From JACVRW01 sp034664085 (lineage in GTDB: Bacteria > Actinomycetota > Thermoleophilia > Solirubrobacterales > Thermoleophilaceae), in contig JAXDII010000001.1 in the NCBI GenBank assembly GCA_034664085.1, positions 14,561 to 78,560 of the forward strand: a stretch of DNA of 64,000 bases, written 5' to 3'. Positions 50,291 to 60,190 of the stretch are shown here, one piece after another. How positions within the stretch are numbered: position 1 is the first letter of the stretch; the number at the start of each line of letters is the position of its first letter. Both the position numbers and the translations under genes were made by a program. The notes below the pieces were generated by a model. The model was not told where the DNA came from, did not search any database, and was given only the letters and a program-made list of their open reading frames with translations.

Positions 50291-50672
50291 CGGCGGTGGG
50301 CTGTGGTTTGCGTCTTATGCGCAACGTTTGCCGCCCACCGGGGGAGCGAGCCCGGCGCGGCCAGCAAACCGGCCAGGAATCCGCGGGGGCCCGGGGAAGC
50401 GAGCCCGGCGCGGCCAGCAAACCGGCCAGGAATCAGCGGGGGACCGGGGGCGCGAGCCCCCGGATGCCATCCACGTGGGCAGGAAACGACCGATTACGGG
50501 ACGTTTGCTGCCCACCTGGCGGAAAGCGGCGGCGGCGGGCTGTGGTTTGCGTCATATGCGCGACGTTTGCCGCCCACGGCCCCGCGGGAGCGCCCGCGGC
50601 CGCGAGCCCCGGAGGGCGCGGCCAGGAATCAGCGGGGGTCCGGGGGCGCGAGCCCCCGGCTGCCATCCCCGG
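50291..50672 (+). repeat. Noncoding palindromic repeat array
   Basis: The 419-base gap (50267-50685) has no gene and is packed with repeats. A 36-base sequence beginning GCGAGCCCGGCG recurs exactly at 50346-50381 and 50399-50434. The longer 74-base unit at 50399-50472 ends in the hairpin CCGGGGGC-GCGA-GCCCCCGG (50444-50463), repeated at 50640-50659. A second type, with GTGGTTTGCGTC and ACGTTTGCCGCCCAC, occurs at 50291-50339 and 50530-50577. An inverted pair with 13 of 14 matching bases lies at 50475-50488/50502-50515. The same 74-base unit occurs inverted at 54078-54151. Confidence 0.8.
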
Positions 50673-50685
50673 GTGCCATCCGTCC

Positions 50686-51849
50686 TTAGCTAAGCCGCTC
50701 CACCAGCATCGCCTGGCCCTGCCCGCCGGCCACGCACATCGTTTCGAGGCCGATCGTCTTGTCGTCGGTCTCGAGGCCGTTCAGGAGCGTGGTCATGATG
50801 CGTGCGCCGGTCATCCCGAACGGGTGGCCGAGCGCGATCGCGCCGCCGTGCGGGTTGAGCTTCTCCAGCGGGATGCCGGTCTGGTCCATGATCGGGATCA
50901 CCTGGGCGGCGAACGCCTCGTTCAGCTCGACGGTGTCGACGTCCTCGATCTTCATGCCGGCGCGCTCGAGCACCTTCTGGATCGCCCCGATCGGCGCCAC
51001 GCCCATGTACTCGGGCTCGATCGCCGCGGTGGCCGAGGTGATGATGCGGGCGCGCGGCTTGAGGCCGAGCTCGCTGGCCTTGTCGGCGGACATCACGAGC
51101 ACCGCGGCGGCGCCGTCGTTGAGCGGACACGAGTTGCCGGCCGTGACCTTGCCGCCTTCGCGGAAGGCGGGGTCGAGCTGCGAGAGCTTCTCGAGCGTCG
51201 AGCTCGCGCGCGGCCCGTCGTCCTTGGCGACCACGGTCCCGTCGGGCAGCGTGACCGGCACGATCTCGCGGTCGAAGTAGCCGTTCTCCTGTGACTCCAC
51301 GGCCAGCTCCTGGGAGCGCTGGGCGAACTTGTCCATGTCGGACCGGCTGACCTCGTAGCGCTCGGCGACGTTCTCGGCGGTCATGCCCATCGAGATGTAG
51401 GCGTCGGGCTGGCCGTTGCGGCCCTGGAGCTTCTCGTTCTGGTCCTGCGGGCGCGCGCCCTCGACCGCCTCGTTGTAGCGCGAGACCCACTCGACCCCGG
51501 CCGCGATGTAGGCGTCGCCCTGTCCGGCCACGATGGCGTTGCTGGCCTGGCGGATCGTCTCGAGGCTGGAGGCGCAGTAGCGCGACACGGTCGCGCCGTT
51601 GACGCCCAGCGGCAGCCGCCTCGACAGCAGCGCGATGATGCGGGCGATGTTGAAGCCCTGAAGCCCCTGCGGCAGGCCGACGCCGCAGTACAGCTCCTCG
51701 ATCAGCTCCGGATCGACCTCCGGGTTGCGCTCGAGCAGCGCGTCCACGACGTGGGCACCCATCTCATCTGGGCGCAGCTGGGCGAGCGAGCCCTTGAAGG
51801 CGCGTCCGATGGGAGTTCTGACGGCGTCGACGATTACGGCTTCAGGCAT
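50686..51849 (-). CDS. Acetyl-CoA C-acyltransferase (thiolase)
   Basis: This 387-residue enzyme carries the thiolase triad: acyl-accepting Cys in SRYCASSLETIRQ, His in GGAIALGHPFGMTGAR, and the second Cys in METMC-equivalent LETMCVAGGQGQAML. The start PEAVIVDAVRTPIGRAFKGS is typical. It cleaves or forms acyl-CoA in beta-oxidation or condensation. It lies 45 bases after an SDR gene of the 3-hydroxyacyl-CoA dehydrogenase style, so the pair could perform the last two beta-oxidation steps. Confidence 0.94.
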   Translation of the reverse strand: MPEAVIVDAVRTPIGRAFKGSLAQLRPDEMGAHVVDALLERNPEVDPELIEELYCGVGLPQGLQGFNIARIIALLSRRLPLGVNGATVSRYCASSLETIRQASNAIVAGQGDAYIAAGVEWVSRYNEAVEGARPQDQNEKLQGRNGQPDAYISMGMTAENVAERYEVSRSDMDKFAQRSQELAVESQENGYFDREIVPVTLPDGTVVAKDDGPRASSTLEKLSQLDPAFREGGKVTAGNSCPLNDGAAAVLVMSADKASELGLKPRARIITSATAAIEPEYMGVAPIGAIQKVLERAGMKIEDVDTVELNEAFAAQVIPIMDQTGIPLEKLNPHGGAIALGHPFGMTGARIMTTLLNGLETDDKTIGLETMCVAGGQGQAMLVERLS

Positions 51850-51894
51850 CTCTTATTCGGGCTCCTGGGTCGGTGGCTGAGGGGACTTACAAGG

Positions 51895-52644
<750 letters not shown>

Positions 52645-53601
52645 CGGGCGGCCAGCCTAGCGGCTGGGCGGCGGGCGCCTCCCCGGCCGGCAGCGCCGGC
52701 TCGGGGGCGTCGCGGTGGACCGCCACCCCGGCGATCACGAGCCCAACGCCGGCCGCCTCGGCGAGCGACGGGACCTGGGCCAGGACGACGATGCCGATCA
52801 CCGTGGCGGTGGCGGGCAGCAGCGAGACCATCAGCGCGTAGGTGGCGCGGGCCAGCCGCCGCATCGCAAGCTGGTCGCTGATGTAGGGGATCACCGAGGA
52901 CGAGACGCCCACGCCCACGCCCGCCAGCAGCGCGACCGGATCCGTGAGCGCCGGCAGCGCGCCCCAGCCGGCGATCGGGGTCACCGCCAGGAGCGCCACG
53001 AGCATCGAGGCCGCCAGGCCGTCGATGCCCCCGAGCACCTCGTGGCGGGCGACCCGGTGGGCCAGCACGATGTAGGCCGCGAACAGGCCCGCGTTCGCGA
53101 AGGCGAGCGCCACCCCGAGCGCCTCGCCCTCCAGCCGCACGCCGGTGAGCAGGTAGACGCCCGGCACCGCCAGCAGCAGCGCCGCGAGGTTGCGCGGGGT
53201 CCGGGCCCCCAGCGCGGCCAGCGCCACGACCGGCAGGAACTCGATGGCCGCGACGGTGGCGAGCGGCAGGCGGTCGATGGCGAGGTAGAAGCAGCAGTTC
53301 ATCACCGCCAGCACCGCGCCCCACCAGACCAGCAGCCGCCGGCCGGCGCGGTCGGCTTGGACGAGCGTGCGCCAAGGGCGGCGCCAGAGCGAGAACACCA
53401 GCGCGGCGGCGGCGATCCGCAGCCAGGCGACCCCGAGCACGTTCACCCGGGCGAACAGCAGGACGGCGAACGCGGGGCCGAGGTAGTGGAAGACGGCGCT
53501 GACGAGGAAGTAGACGTGCGGGGGGACGCGATCGGTGATGCCGACAGATTCGCGCCCCGGAGCGCTTCCATCCAGGGTCAGTCGAAGCTACCCTGGCCAT
53601 C

Positions 53602-54117
53602 GTGCCTGCGAATCGAAGGGAAAACGCGAGAAACGCCTACGACGCTCCCCTGGATGACGCGAACCTGCGCCTGCTCGCCGAGCTCCAGCACGACGCGCGC
53701 CTCTCGTTCGCCGAGCTGGGCCGCCGGGTGGGCCTCTCCTCGCCCGCGGTGGCGGAGCGCCTGGCGCGCCTCGAGGAGACCGGAGTGATCACCGGCTACC
53801 GGGCGGACGTCAACCCCCGCGCGCTGGGCTTCACGCTCGGTGTGGTGATCCGAATCCGGCCCGCCCCGCGCGAGCTGCACAAGGTCGCCGAGCTGGCACA
53901 GCGCACGCCCGAGGTGGTCGAGTGCCACCGCATCACGGGCGAGGACTGCTACTTCATGAAGGCCTACGTGCGCGACGTCGAGCACCTCGAGGAGGTCATC
54001 GACGGCTTCGCGATCTACGGCCAGACGACCTCGTCGATCATGCAGACCTCCCCGGTGCCCAACCGGGGACTCCCGGTGGATGGCAGCCGGGGGCTCGCGC
54101 CCCCGGACCCCCGCTGA
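53602..54117 (+). CDS. Lrp/AsnC-family transcriptional regulator
   Basis: This 171-residue protein has the AsnC helix-turn-helix (DANLRLLAELQHDARLSFAEL, then GLSSPAVAERLARLEETGVI) and the RAM effector domain (FTLGVVIRIRPAPRELHKV, CHRITGEDCYFMKAYVRD). The domain should end near ...SIMQTSPVP. The last 12 residues and the stop lie inside a 74-base palindromic element, so the tail is unlike the family. It is divergent from the EamA exporter gene, a common pairing for amino-acid export control. Confidence 0.9.
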   Translation: MPANRRENARNAYDAPLDDANLRLLAELQHDARLSFAELGRRVGLSSPAVAERLARLEETGVITGYRADVNPRALGFTLGVVIRIRPAPRELHKVAELAQRTPEVVECHRITGEDCYFMKAYVRDVEHLEEVIDGFAIYGQTTSSIMQTSPVPNRGLPVDGSRGLAPPDPR

Positions 54118-54246
54118 TTCCTGGCCGGTTTGCTGGCCGTGCCGGGCTCGCTTCCCCGGCCCGCGCTGATTTTTGGCCGGTGATGGCAGCCGGGGGCTCG
54201 CTTCCCCGGGCTCGCGCTGATTCCTGGCCGGTTTGCTGGCCGGGCG
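54078..54246 (-). repeat. Inverted copies of the 74-base palindromic element
   Basis: Read on the minus strand, 54151-54078 matches 50399-50472 with three differences in 74 bases. It includes the hairpin at 54087-54106. A second, rearranged partial copy covers 54246-54181. The element spans the 3' end of the Lrp gene and all 129 bases to the EgtD gene end. The two loci face each other about 3.6 kb apart. Confidence 0.8.
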
Positions 54247-55206
54247 CTATCCGGCGGGGCGAGCGAAGGCCAGCCCGAACAGCCGCGAGCCGTCCGTGAA
54301 GAACTCGTCGAGCCGCAGGCCGGCGGCGGCGAGCTCGCTCTCGACCGCTTCGCGGGTGAACTTGGCGCTGATCTCGGTGCGGATCTCCTCGCCGTCGGCG
54401 AAGGTCAGCTCGAGGTCCGCGCCGACGATGCGCACGCGCTGCGCTCCGTTCGCGCGCAGTCGCATCTCGATCCACGAGTTGGCTTCGTCGAAGAAGGCGA
54501 CGTGCTCGAAGGCGTCGGGGTCGAAGTCCGCGTCGAGTCCGGCGTTGATGACGCGCAGCACGTTGCGGTTGAACTCGGCGGTCACGCCGGCGCTGTCGTT
54601 GTAGGCCGCCTCCAGCACGCTGCGGTCCTTGACCAGGTCGGTGCCGATCACGAGCCGGTCGTCCGGGTCCATCTGCTCGCGCAGCGCGGCCAGGAAGATC
54701 GCCCGCTGCTCCGGCAGCAGGTTGCCGATCGTGCCTCCGAGGAAGGCGAACAGGCGCCGCCGGCCGCTGGGGATGCGGCCGAGGTCGCGCCCGAAGTCGC
54801 CGACCACGCCGTGCACGCTCAGGCCGGGGTAGATCTCGGCCAGCTCGACGGCGCACGCCTCCACCACGGAGCGGTCCACGTCGAAGGGCACGTATCGCCG
54901 CAGCGAGCCGTTGCCGGCCATCGCGTACAGCAGCGCGCGCGTCTTCGACGCCATCCCGGAGCCCAGCTCGACGAGTTCCTCGGCGTCGCTCGACTCGACG
55001 ATCTCGGGCGCGTGGCGGTTGAGGATCTGACGCTCGCAGCGCGTGGGGTAGTACTCGGGCAGCGTGGTGATGCGGTCGAACAGCGCGGAGCCGCGCTCGT
55101 CGTAGAAGTACTTGGGCGGCAGCTCCTTGAGCGAGCGCGTCAGCCCCTCGCGCACGTCGGCGACGAGCGTGTCGTGCACCTCGTGGCGCTCGATGACGAC
55201 AGTCAT
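54247..55206 (-). CDS. egtD: L-histidine N-alpha-methyltransferase
   Basis: This 319-residue SAM enzyme makes hercynine in ergothioneine synthesis. It shows LPPKYFYDERGSALFDRITTLPEYYPTRCE at the start, the SAM site VELGSGMASKTRALLYA, GDFGRDL, and LFAFLGGTIGNLLPEQ, with AAYNDSAGVTAEFNRNVL as the His-binding part. Its ATG overlaps the EgtB stop (ATGA). No egtA, egtC or egtE gene is present nearby. Confidence 0.95.
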   Translation of the reverse strand: MTVVIERHEVHDTLVADVREGLTRSLKELPPKYFYDERGSALFDRITTLPEYYPTRCERQILNRHAPEIVESSDAEELVELGSGMASKTRALLYAMAGNGSLRRYVPFDVDRSVVEACAVELAEIYPGLSVHGVVGDFGRDLGRIPSGRRRLFAFLGGTIGNLLPEQRAIFLAALREQMDPDDRLVIGTDLVKDRSVLEAAYNDSAGVTAEFNRNVLRVINAGLDADFDPDAFEHVAFFDEANSWIEMRLRANGAQRVRIVGADLELTFADGEEIRTEISAKFTREAVESELAAAGLRLDEFFTDGSRLFGLAFARPAG

Positions 55207-56399
55207 GCGATCCCCTGCGCAGGCGGCCAAGCCGCCTGCTTCGGGCCGCGGCTCTCCGCGCAGCGGAAGCCCGCGAAGATCTGGCGCCGCTGGGGGAGGT
55301 CCCAGTTGCGGAACGTCGTGCGCGCCACGCGTGGGCGGGTGGCCCAGGAGCCGCCGCGCAGGACGCGGTAGCCCCGGCCGAAGAAGACCTCGGAGTACTC
55401 CGGGTAGGGATAGGCCTCGAAGCCGGGGTAGCCGGCGAACTCGCTGGCGGTCCACTCCCAGCAGTCGCCCACGAACGGCCCCGCCGGGCCCGGGCCGAAG
55501 CCCAGCTGGTCGAGCGCCCCGCGCGCGGGCTCGAACAGCTCCGCCGCGCGCTCCCACTCCGCCTCCGTCGGCAGCCGGGCGCCGCGCCAGCGGGCGAAGG
55601 CGTCGGCCTCGAACGCCGACACGTGCATGACGGGGAGATCGACGGCGAGCGGCTCGACCGCGTCGAAGCGCCGTTCGTGCCCGTCGCCGGTCCAGTAGAG
55701 CGGATGCTCGGCGCCCTCGCGCTCGCGAAACTCCCAGCCGGCGTCCGACCACAGCTCCCGACGCCGGTAGCCGCCGTCCTCGACGAACTCGAAGTACTGC
55801 GCGTTGGTCACCGGCGCCCGGTCGATCGCGAAGGCTTCCACCTCGACCGGGTGGCGGGGGCGCTCGTTGTCGTAGGCGAAGCCGTCGGCGCCGAAGCCGA
55901 TCTCGACGGCTCCGGCCTCGATGTTCACGCTGCCCGTGGCTGCCGCTCCGGCCGGGGCGCTCCGCGGCGGGGCGTACACGCCCGGCTCGGCCAGCTGCAG
56001 CGTCTGCAGCATCGTCTCGTTGTGCTGGTGCTCGTGCTGGATCAGCATCTCGGCGATGAGCGGCGACAGGCCGTCGAGGTGGGCGAGCGTCCGCTCGCGT
56101 ACCGCCTCCATGTAGGCCACCGCCTCGGACCGCCGCGGGTACGGCAGCTCGCCGCGCTCCGTGCGCGGGGTCTCGGCGGCGTCGTAGACCTCGGCCAGCT
56201 CGGGACGCAGCAGCGCGAGCCCCGTCTCGCGGCAGACCCACAGGTCCTCGAACGCGGCGATGTGCCCGAGGTCCCACACCAGCGGGCTCATCAGCGGATC
56301 GTGCTGGCGGTCGAGGTCGGGCTCGGACACCGCCTCGACCAGCGCGAGCGTGCGCGTCCGAGCTTCCTCGAACAGCGACTCGGCCCCTCCGAGGGGCAA
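55203..56399 (-). CDS. egtB: Ergothioneine biosynthesis sulfoxide synthase-type protein
   Basis: This 398-residue protein has an N-terminal DinB-like four-helix domain carrying iron ligands (PLVWDLGHIAAFEDLW and LIQHEHQHNETMLQTL). A C-terminal FGE-sulfatase domain follows, with GFAYDNERPRHPVEV, PTEAEWERAAE, GDCWEWTASEFAGYPGF and RVLRGGSWATRPRV. It joins a thiol to hercynine using O2. TTG at 56399 is the only sensible start, because no ATG or GTG precedes the conserved N-terminus in frame. Coupled to egtD; 22 bases after dodecin. Confidence 0.93.
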   Translation of the reverse strand: MPLGGAESLFEEARTRTLALVEAVSEPDLDRQHDPLMSPLVWDLGHIAAFEDLWVCRETGLALLRPELAEVYDAAETPRTERGELPYPRRSEAVAYMEAVRERTLAHLDGLSPLIAEMLIQHEHQHNETMLQTLQLAEPGVYAPPRSAPAGAAATGSVNIEAGAVEIGFGADGFAYDNERPRHPVEVEAFAIDRAPVTNAQYFEFVEDGGYRRRELWSDAGWEFREREGAEHPLYWTGDGHERRFDAVEPLAVDLPVMHVSAFEADAFARWRGARLPTEAEWERAAELFEPARGALDQLGFGPGPAGPFVGDCWEWTASEFAGYPGFEAYPYPEYSEVFFGRGYRVLRGGSWATRPRVARTTFRNWDLPQRRQIFAGFRCAESRGPKQAAWPPAQGIA

Positions 56400-56421
56400 T
56401 GTCCGGGCGGTTTCGATGGGT

Positions 56422-56628
56422 CTACTCGCTGACGCGCTCGACCAGGAAGGAGATGCGCACGAGCGCACGCCACTCGTCGAGGTTCTCCCCGCGCAGTCCG
56501 GTCGACACCACGTCCACGGCCTTGATGTTGCGAAGCGACTGGCGCGCATCCTCCAGCGCCGCCTTGACCGCGCCGTCCGAGCTCTCGGGCGAGCTGCCAA
56601 CCACCTCGATGATCTTCGTAACCGCCAC
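56422..56628 (-). CDS. Dodecin, flavin-binding
   Basis: This 68-residue protein is a dodecin: VTKIIEVVGSSPESSDGAVKAAL and ITAT-equivalent NIKAVDVVSTGLRGENLDEWR, ending VRISFLVERVSE. It forms a hollow dodecamer that stores flavins or CoA. The key stacking Trp is present in LDEW. Its position ahead of egtB suggests a shared transcript with the antioxidant genes. Confidence 0.92.
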   Translation of the reverse strand: MAVTKIIEVVGSSPESSDGAVKAALEDARQSLRNIKAVDVVSTGLRGENLDEWRALVRISFLVERVSE

Positions 56629-56688
56629 GCCGGTCTCCCTTCGGTCGGGGTTGTGGGCAGCCTACCCAGGCCTGTACCGTTGCGCCGC

Positions 56689-57189
56689 ATGGAGGCCTCG
56701 GGCGCTCAGGGGAGGAGCGGCTACCTCGACTTCTCGCGCCTTTCGCCAGGCGAGTTCCTCGGCATGGGCGCCGGGCTGCTCCTGTTCGCCTCGCTCTGGC
56801 TGCCCTGGTTCACGACGAGTGAGGACAACCCGAACTCGCGGCTCGCGGGTGCCGGCGGCGGGGACGGCGTGAACGCCTGGCAGGTGTTCGGCACGCTCGA
56901 CCTGCTGCTCGTGCTGGGCGCCACCGCCCCGTTCTTCCTGTCCTGGATCATCGCCCGCGGGCACAAGCTGACCTGGAAGCCCGGCGAGGTCACGATGATC
57001 GTGGGGATCACGGCCTTCGTGCTGATCCTCTGCAACGGCATCATCCTCGGCAGGCCGGGGGACAGCGTCGACATCGGCCTGGGCATCGGCTACTTCGTCG
57101 GCCTGATCGCTTCGGCCGGGATGCTGGCCGCCGGGTATCTGCGTCAGGCCGTCTACGGCGACGCGCGCAAGCCGCCGGGCGTCATCTGA
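56689..57189 (+). CDS. Four-helix membrane protein of unknown function
   Basis: This 166-residue protein starts with a polar stretch and LDFSRLSPGEFLGMGAGLLLF, then four helices (LDLLLVLGATAPFFLSWI, VTMIVGITAFVLILCNGI, IGYFVGLIASAGMLAAGYL). No motif is recognised; the pattern recurs in this bacterial group. It is 18 bases before glpX, so possibly co-transcribed. Confidence 0.7.
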   Translation: MEASGAQGRSGYLDFSRLSPGEFLGMGAGLLLFASLWLPWFTTSEDNPNSRLAGAGGGDGVNAWQVFGTLDLLLVLGATAPFFLSWIIARGHKLTWKPGEVTMIVGITAFVLILCNGIILGRPGDSVDIGLGIGYFVGLIASAGMLAAGYLRQAVYGDARKPPGVI

Positions 57190-57207
57190 TCCAGTAGCGT
57201 CCGGGCG

Positions 57208-58239
57208 ATGGAGGCTCATCAGGACGTCGGCGCACCGCCGCAGGGAACGAGCGGGGCTGGCCCGGACCGCAACCTCGCCATGGAGCTGGTGCGGACCACA
57301 GAGTACGCCGCGCTGGCGTGCGCGCGCTGGATCGGCCGGGGCGACAAGGAAGGCGCCGACGGCGCCGCCGTCGACGCGATGCGCATGCTGCTCGACACCG
57401 TCTCCATGGACGGCGTGGTCGTGATCGGCGAGGGGGAGAAGGACGAGGCCCCGATGCTCTACAACGGCGAGCAGATCGGCGACGGCTCGCCGCCCGAGGT
57501 GGACATCGCGGTGGACCCCCTGGAGGGCACCGAGCTGTGCGCCAAGGGCCTGCCGAACGCGATCGCCACGATCGCGCTGGCCGAGCGCGGCGCGATGTTC
57601 GACCCAGGGCCCTGCGTCTACATGATGAAGATGGCCACCTCGCGCGAGCTGGCCGACCTGCTCGACCTCGACCGGCCGCTGGGCGAGACGCTGAAGCTGA
57701 TGGCCAAGCAGAAGGGCGTGCCGGTCGGCGACTTGGTCGTGATCATGCTCGACCGCCCGCGTCACGAGGATGCGATGAAGGAGATCCGCGAGGTGGGCGC
57801 GCGCATCCGGCTGATCCCGCACGGGGACGTCTCTGCCGCGCTGGTCGCGGTCACCTCGGGCTCGCCGGTGGACCTGCTCTACGGCATCGGCGGCACCCCC
57901 GAGGGCGTGCTCGCCGCCGCCGCGATCAAATGCACGGGCGGCCAGATCCTGGGCCGGCTATGGCCCCGCACGGACGAGGAGCGCAGAGCGGCGCTGGAGG
58001 CCGGCTACGACCTGGAAGAGGTGCTCGACCGCGACCGCCTCGTCGCCGGCGAGGACGTGTTCTTCGCGGCCACCGGCGTCACGGACGGCGAGATGCTCGA
58101 CGGCGTGCACTACATCGGGCCCGAGGGCGCCACCACCGAGTCGATCTCGATGCGTGCGCGCTCCGGCACCGTGCGCACGATCACCGCTCGCCACGACCGG
58201 GCGAAGCTGCGGGAGATCCTGGGCGCGAAGGTGGGCTAG
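57208..58239 (+). CDS. glpX: Class II fructose-1,6-bisphosphatase
   Basis: This 343-residue enzyme removes the 1-phosphate of fructose-1,6-bisphosphate in gluconeogenesis. Visible signatures are GVVVIGEGEKDEAPMLYNGE (metal ligands), IAVDPLEGTELCAKGLPNA, and VDLLYGIGGTPEGVLAAAA. GlpX is the usual actinobacterial form. Its 3' end overlaps the convergent hypothetical gene by 59 bases. Confidence 0.95.
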   Translation: MEAHQDVGAPPQGTSGAGPDRNLAMELVRTTEYAALACARWIGRGDKEGADGAAVDAMRMLLDTVSMDGVVVIGEGEKDEAPMLYNGEQIGDGSPPEVDIAVDPLEGTELCAKGLPNAIATIALAERGAMFDPGPCVYMMKMATSRELADLLDLDRPLGETLKLMAKQKGVPVGDLVVIMLDRPRHEDAMKEIREVGARIRLIPHGDVSAALVAVTSGSPVDLLYGIGGTPEGVLAAAAIKCTGGQILGRLWPRTDEERRAALEAGYDLEEVLDRDRLVAGEDVFFAATGVTDGEMLDGVHYIGPEGATTESISMRARSGTVRTITARHDRAKLREILGAKVG

Positions 58240-58885
58240 GCGCCCGCAGGGCGCCGACGCGAGACGGCTCCAGCTCCAGGTTGGCGAGCGAGCGCAGGAA
58301 CGCGTTCGTGACGATCACGTGGATGCGCAGCTGGGTCTGGTTGTAGAGCAAGCGGCCGATGCGGGCGAACCACCCCCAGCCGGCGATCAGCGGGTAGAAG
58401 TTCACCACCTCGGAGCTGACCGTCGCCGTGGCCTCCGTTGCGCTGTCCTCCGACGGCTTGCGCCGCACGCCCAGCCGCAGGTAGCCGCGCCCGCGACCGT
58501 TCGGCGCCACCAGCAGGCCGCGCTCCATCGGCCAGGTGACGGTGCCGCCGTCCGCGTCCACCTCGTACTCCGGCGCCTTGAAGCGCAGCAGCACGAACGG
58601 CCGCGTCAGCACCACGATCTCGCGGCTCGTCTGCGTGTAGAGGACCCGCAGGAGACCGAGCGAGACGCGCGACAGGAAGCTCCAGTAGGTGCGCGCGAGC
58701 CGCTCCAGGTACTCCGCCGACCAGACGCGGTCGAGCTCCGAGCGCGGCAGCGTGACCTCCGCCACCTGCTTCGAGCCGATGCTGCCGTCGGGCGCGTAGG
58801 CCGACTGCGGCGTGCGGACCAGGTTGACGCGTGCGCGGGCGCGGCGCCGGCGCTCGACCTGCCGGCGCGGGTCGCGCCGCCTCAC
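58181..58885 (-). CDS. Conserved hypothetical protein next to moeA
   Basis: This 234-residue protein has a very basic start (RRRDPRRQVERRRRARARVN). An about 160-residue beta-rich body follows with LARTYWSFLSRVSLGLLRVLY, EIVVLTRPFVLLRFKAPEY and SSEVVNFYPLIAGWGWFARIG, and a disordered tail. It is soluble or membrane-associated, with no catalytic motif recognised. It overlaps the MoeA gene stop (ATGA), so it is translated after it. Confidence 0.7.
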   Translation of the reverse strand: MRRRDPRRQVERRRRARARVNLVRTPQSAYAPDGSIGSKQVAEVTLPRSELDRVWSAEYLERLARTYWSFLSRVSLGLLRVLYTQTSREIVVLTRPFVLLRFKAPEYEVDADGGTVTWPMERGLLVAPNGRGRGYLRLGVRRKPSEDSATEATATVSSEVVNFYPLIAGWGWFARIGRLLYNQTQLRIHVIVTNAFLRSLANLELEPSRVGALRAPSPPSRPGSPAASPGRGER

Positions 58886-60075
58886 AGCAGCTCCATCTCC
58901 ACGCGCTCGCCGGCGGGGGCCTCACCGTCCCCGGGACCGATCAGGGCGAGCGCGTCGGCGCCCAGCATCGAGGTGAGCACGTGGGATCCCTGGGCGCCGG
59001 ACGTAGGGGAGGCGACCCAGCCGCCGTCCGCGGCGCGCAGCCGCACCCTGACTGCCTGCTCGCGGCGCGGATTGCGCGCGATCGGCTGCTCGAGCACGGC
59101 CGTCGTGCGCGTGGCCGACGGGTCGGCGCCCTGGAGGGCGGCGAGCGCGGGCCGCACGAACAGCTGGAAGGTGACCATCGCGGAGACCGGGTTGCCGGGC
59201 AGCCCGAACGCGAGCGTTTCGCCGCGCGTGCCGAACCACACCGGCTTGCCGGGGCGCAGGCTCACGCCCCAGAAGCGCTGCTCTGCGCCGAGGGCGGCGA
59301 GGGCGGCCTTGACGTGGTCGTGCGGCCCCACGGAGACGCCGCCCGACACGACCACCACGTTCGCCACGTCGAGCGCCCGGCCGAGCGCCGCGCGCGTTGC
59401 CTCCGCCGTGTCGGGCACGCGCTCGCGCCCGATCAGCTCGGCCCCGGCGCGCACCGCCTGGCCCATCAGGGCGTAGCCGTTCGAGCTGTAGATGCGTCCT
59501 GGCTCGAGCGGCTCGCCGGGCTCGGTCAGCTCGTCTCCGGTCACGAGCAGCGCTACGCGCGGCCGGCCGGCGCACGCCAGCGAGCCGCGGCCGACCGACG
59601 CCGCCACGCCCAGCTCTGCGGGCCCGAGCGGGGTGCCGCTGGGCAGCACGGCCTCGCCGGCGCGCACGTCCTCGCCGGCGCGCCGGATGTTGGTGCCGCC
59701 GACCGTCGCCGGCACGCGCACGGTGTCCGGCGCGGCGCCCGGCTCGGTGTCCTCCACCGGCACCACCGCCGTCGCACCCTCTGGCACGGCTGCGCCGGTC
59801 GAGATCTCGATGGCCGTCCCCGGGCGCACCGGCACGCCCGCGGGGTGCCCGGCGCGGGCCTCGGCGACCACCTCCAGCTCCGCCGCCGGGCCGCCGATCA
59901 CGGCGTAGCCGTCCATCGCCGAGCTGTCGAAGGGGGGCACGTCGATCGGGCTCTCCACGTTCTCTGTCAGTACGCGGCCCAGCGCCTGCATCAGCCCGAG
60001 CTGCTCGGCCGGGAGCGTCCGGACCGCCTCCAGCACCCGCCGGCGCGCCTCGGCTATTGCGATCAGGTCCGCCAT
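58882..60075 (-). CDS. moeA: Molybdopterin molybdenumtransferase
   Basis: This 397-residue protein carries DVPPFDSSAMDGYA, VSGGVSVGPHDHVKAAL and FGLPGNPVSAMVTFQLF. It inserts molybdate into the adenylylated cofactor. ATG at 60075 (MADLIAIAEARRRVLEAV) is the normal start; earlier in-frame starts add unlike residues. No molybdoenzyme gene is nearby. Confidence 0.94.
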   Translation of the reverse strand: MADLIAIAEARRRVLEAVRTLPAEQLGLMQALGRVLTENVESPIDVPPFDSSAMDGYAVIGGPAAELEVVAEARAGHPAGVPVRPGTAIEISTGAAVPEGATAVVPVEDTEPGAAPDTVRVPATVGGTNIRRAGEDVRAGEAVLPSGTPLGPAELGVAASVGRGSLACAGRPRVALLVTGDELTEPGEPLEPGRIYSSNGYALMGQAVRAGAELIGRERVPDTAEATRAALGRALDVANVVVVSGGVSVGPHDHVKAALAALGAEQRFWGVSLRPGKPVWFGTRGETLAFGLPGNPVSAMVTFQLFVRPALAALQGADPSATRTTAVLEQPIARNPRREQAVRVRLRAADGGWVASPTSGAQGSHVLTSMLGADALALIGPGDGEAPAGERVEMELL

Positions 60076-60190
60076 CCGCCGCATCTTCTCAGTGGCGAGC
60101 ACTTGGCAGACCTGCGCCGTATCCGCCGTATGCCGGAGTACGATCACAAAGCCACCGGCGCCGTCCGGTTTATCAACTGACCGCTAACTC

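Noticed and set aside
50291..50672. CRISPR array
   Set aside because: Repeats are GC-hairpins of mixed length and order with no even spacing or unique spacers, and no cas gene is present.
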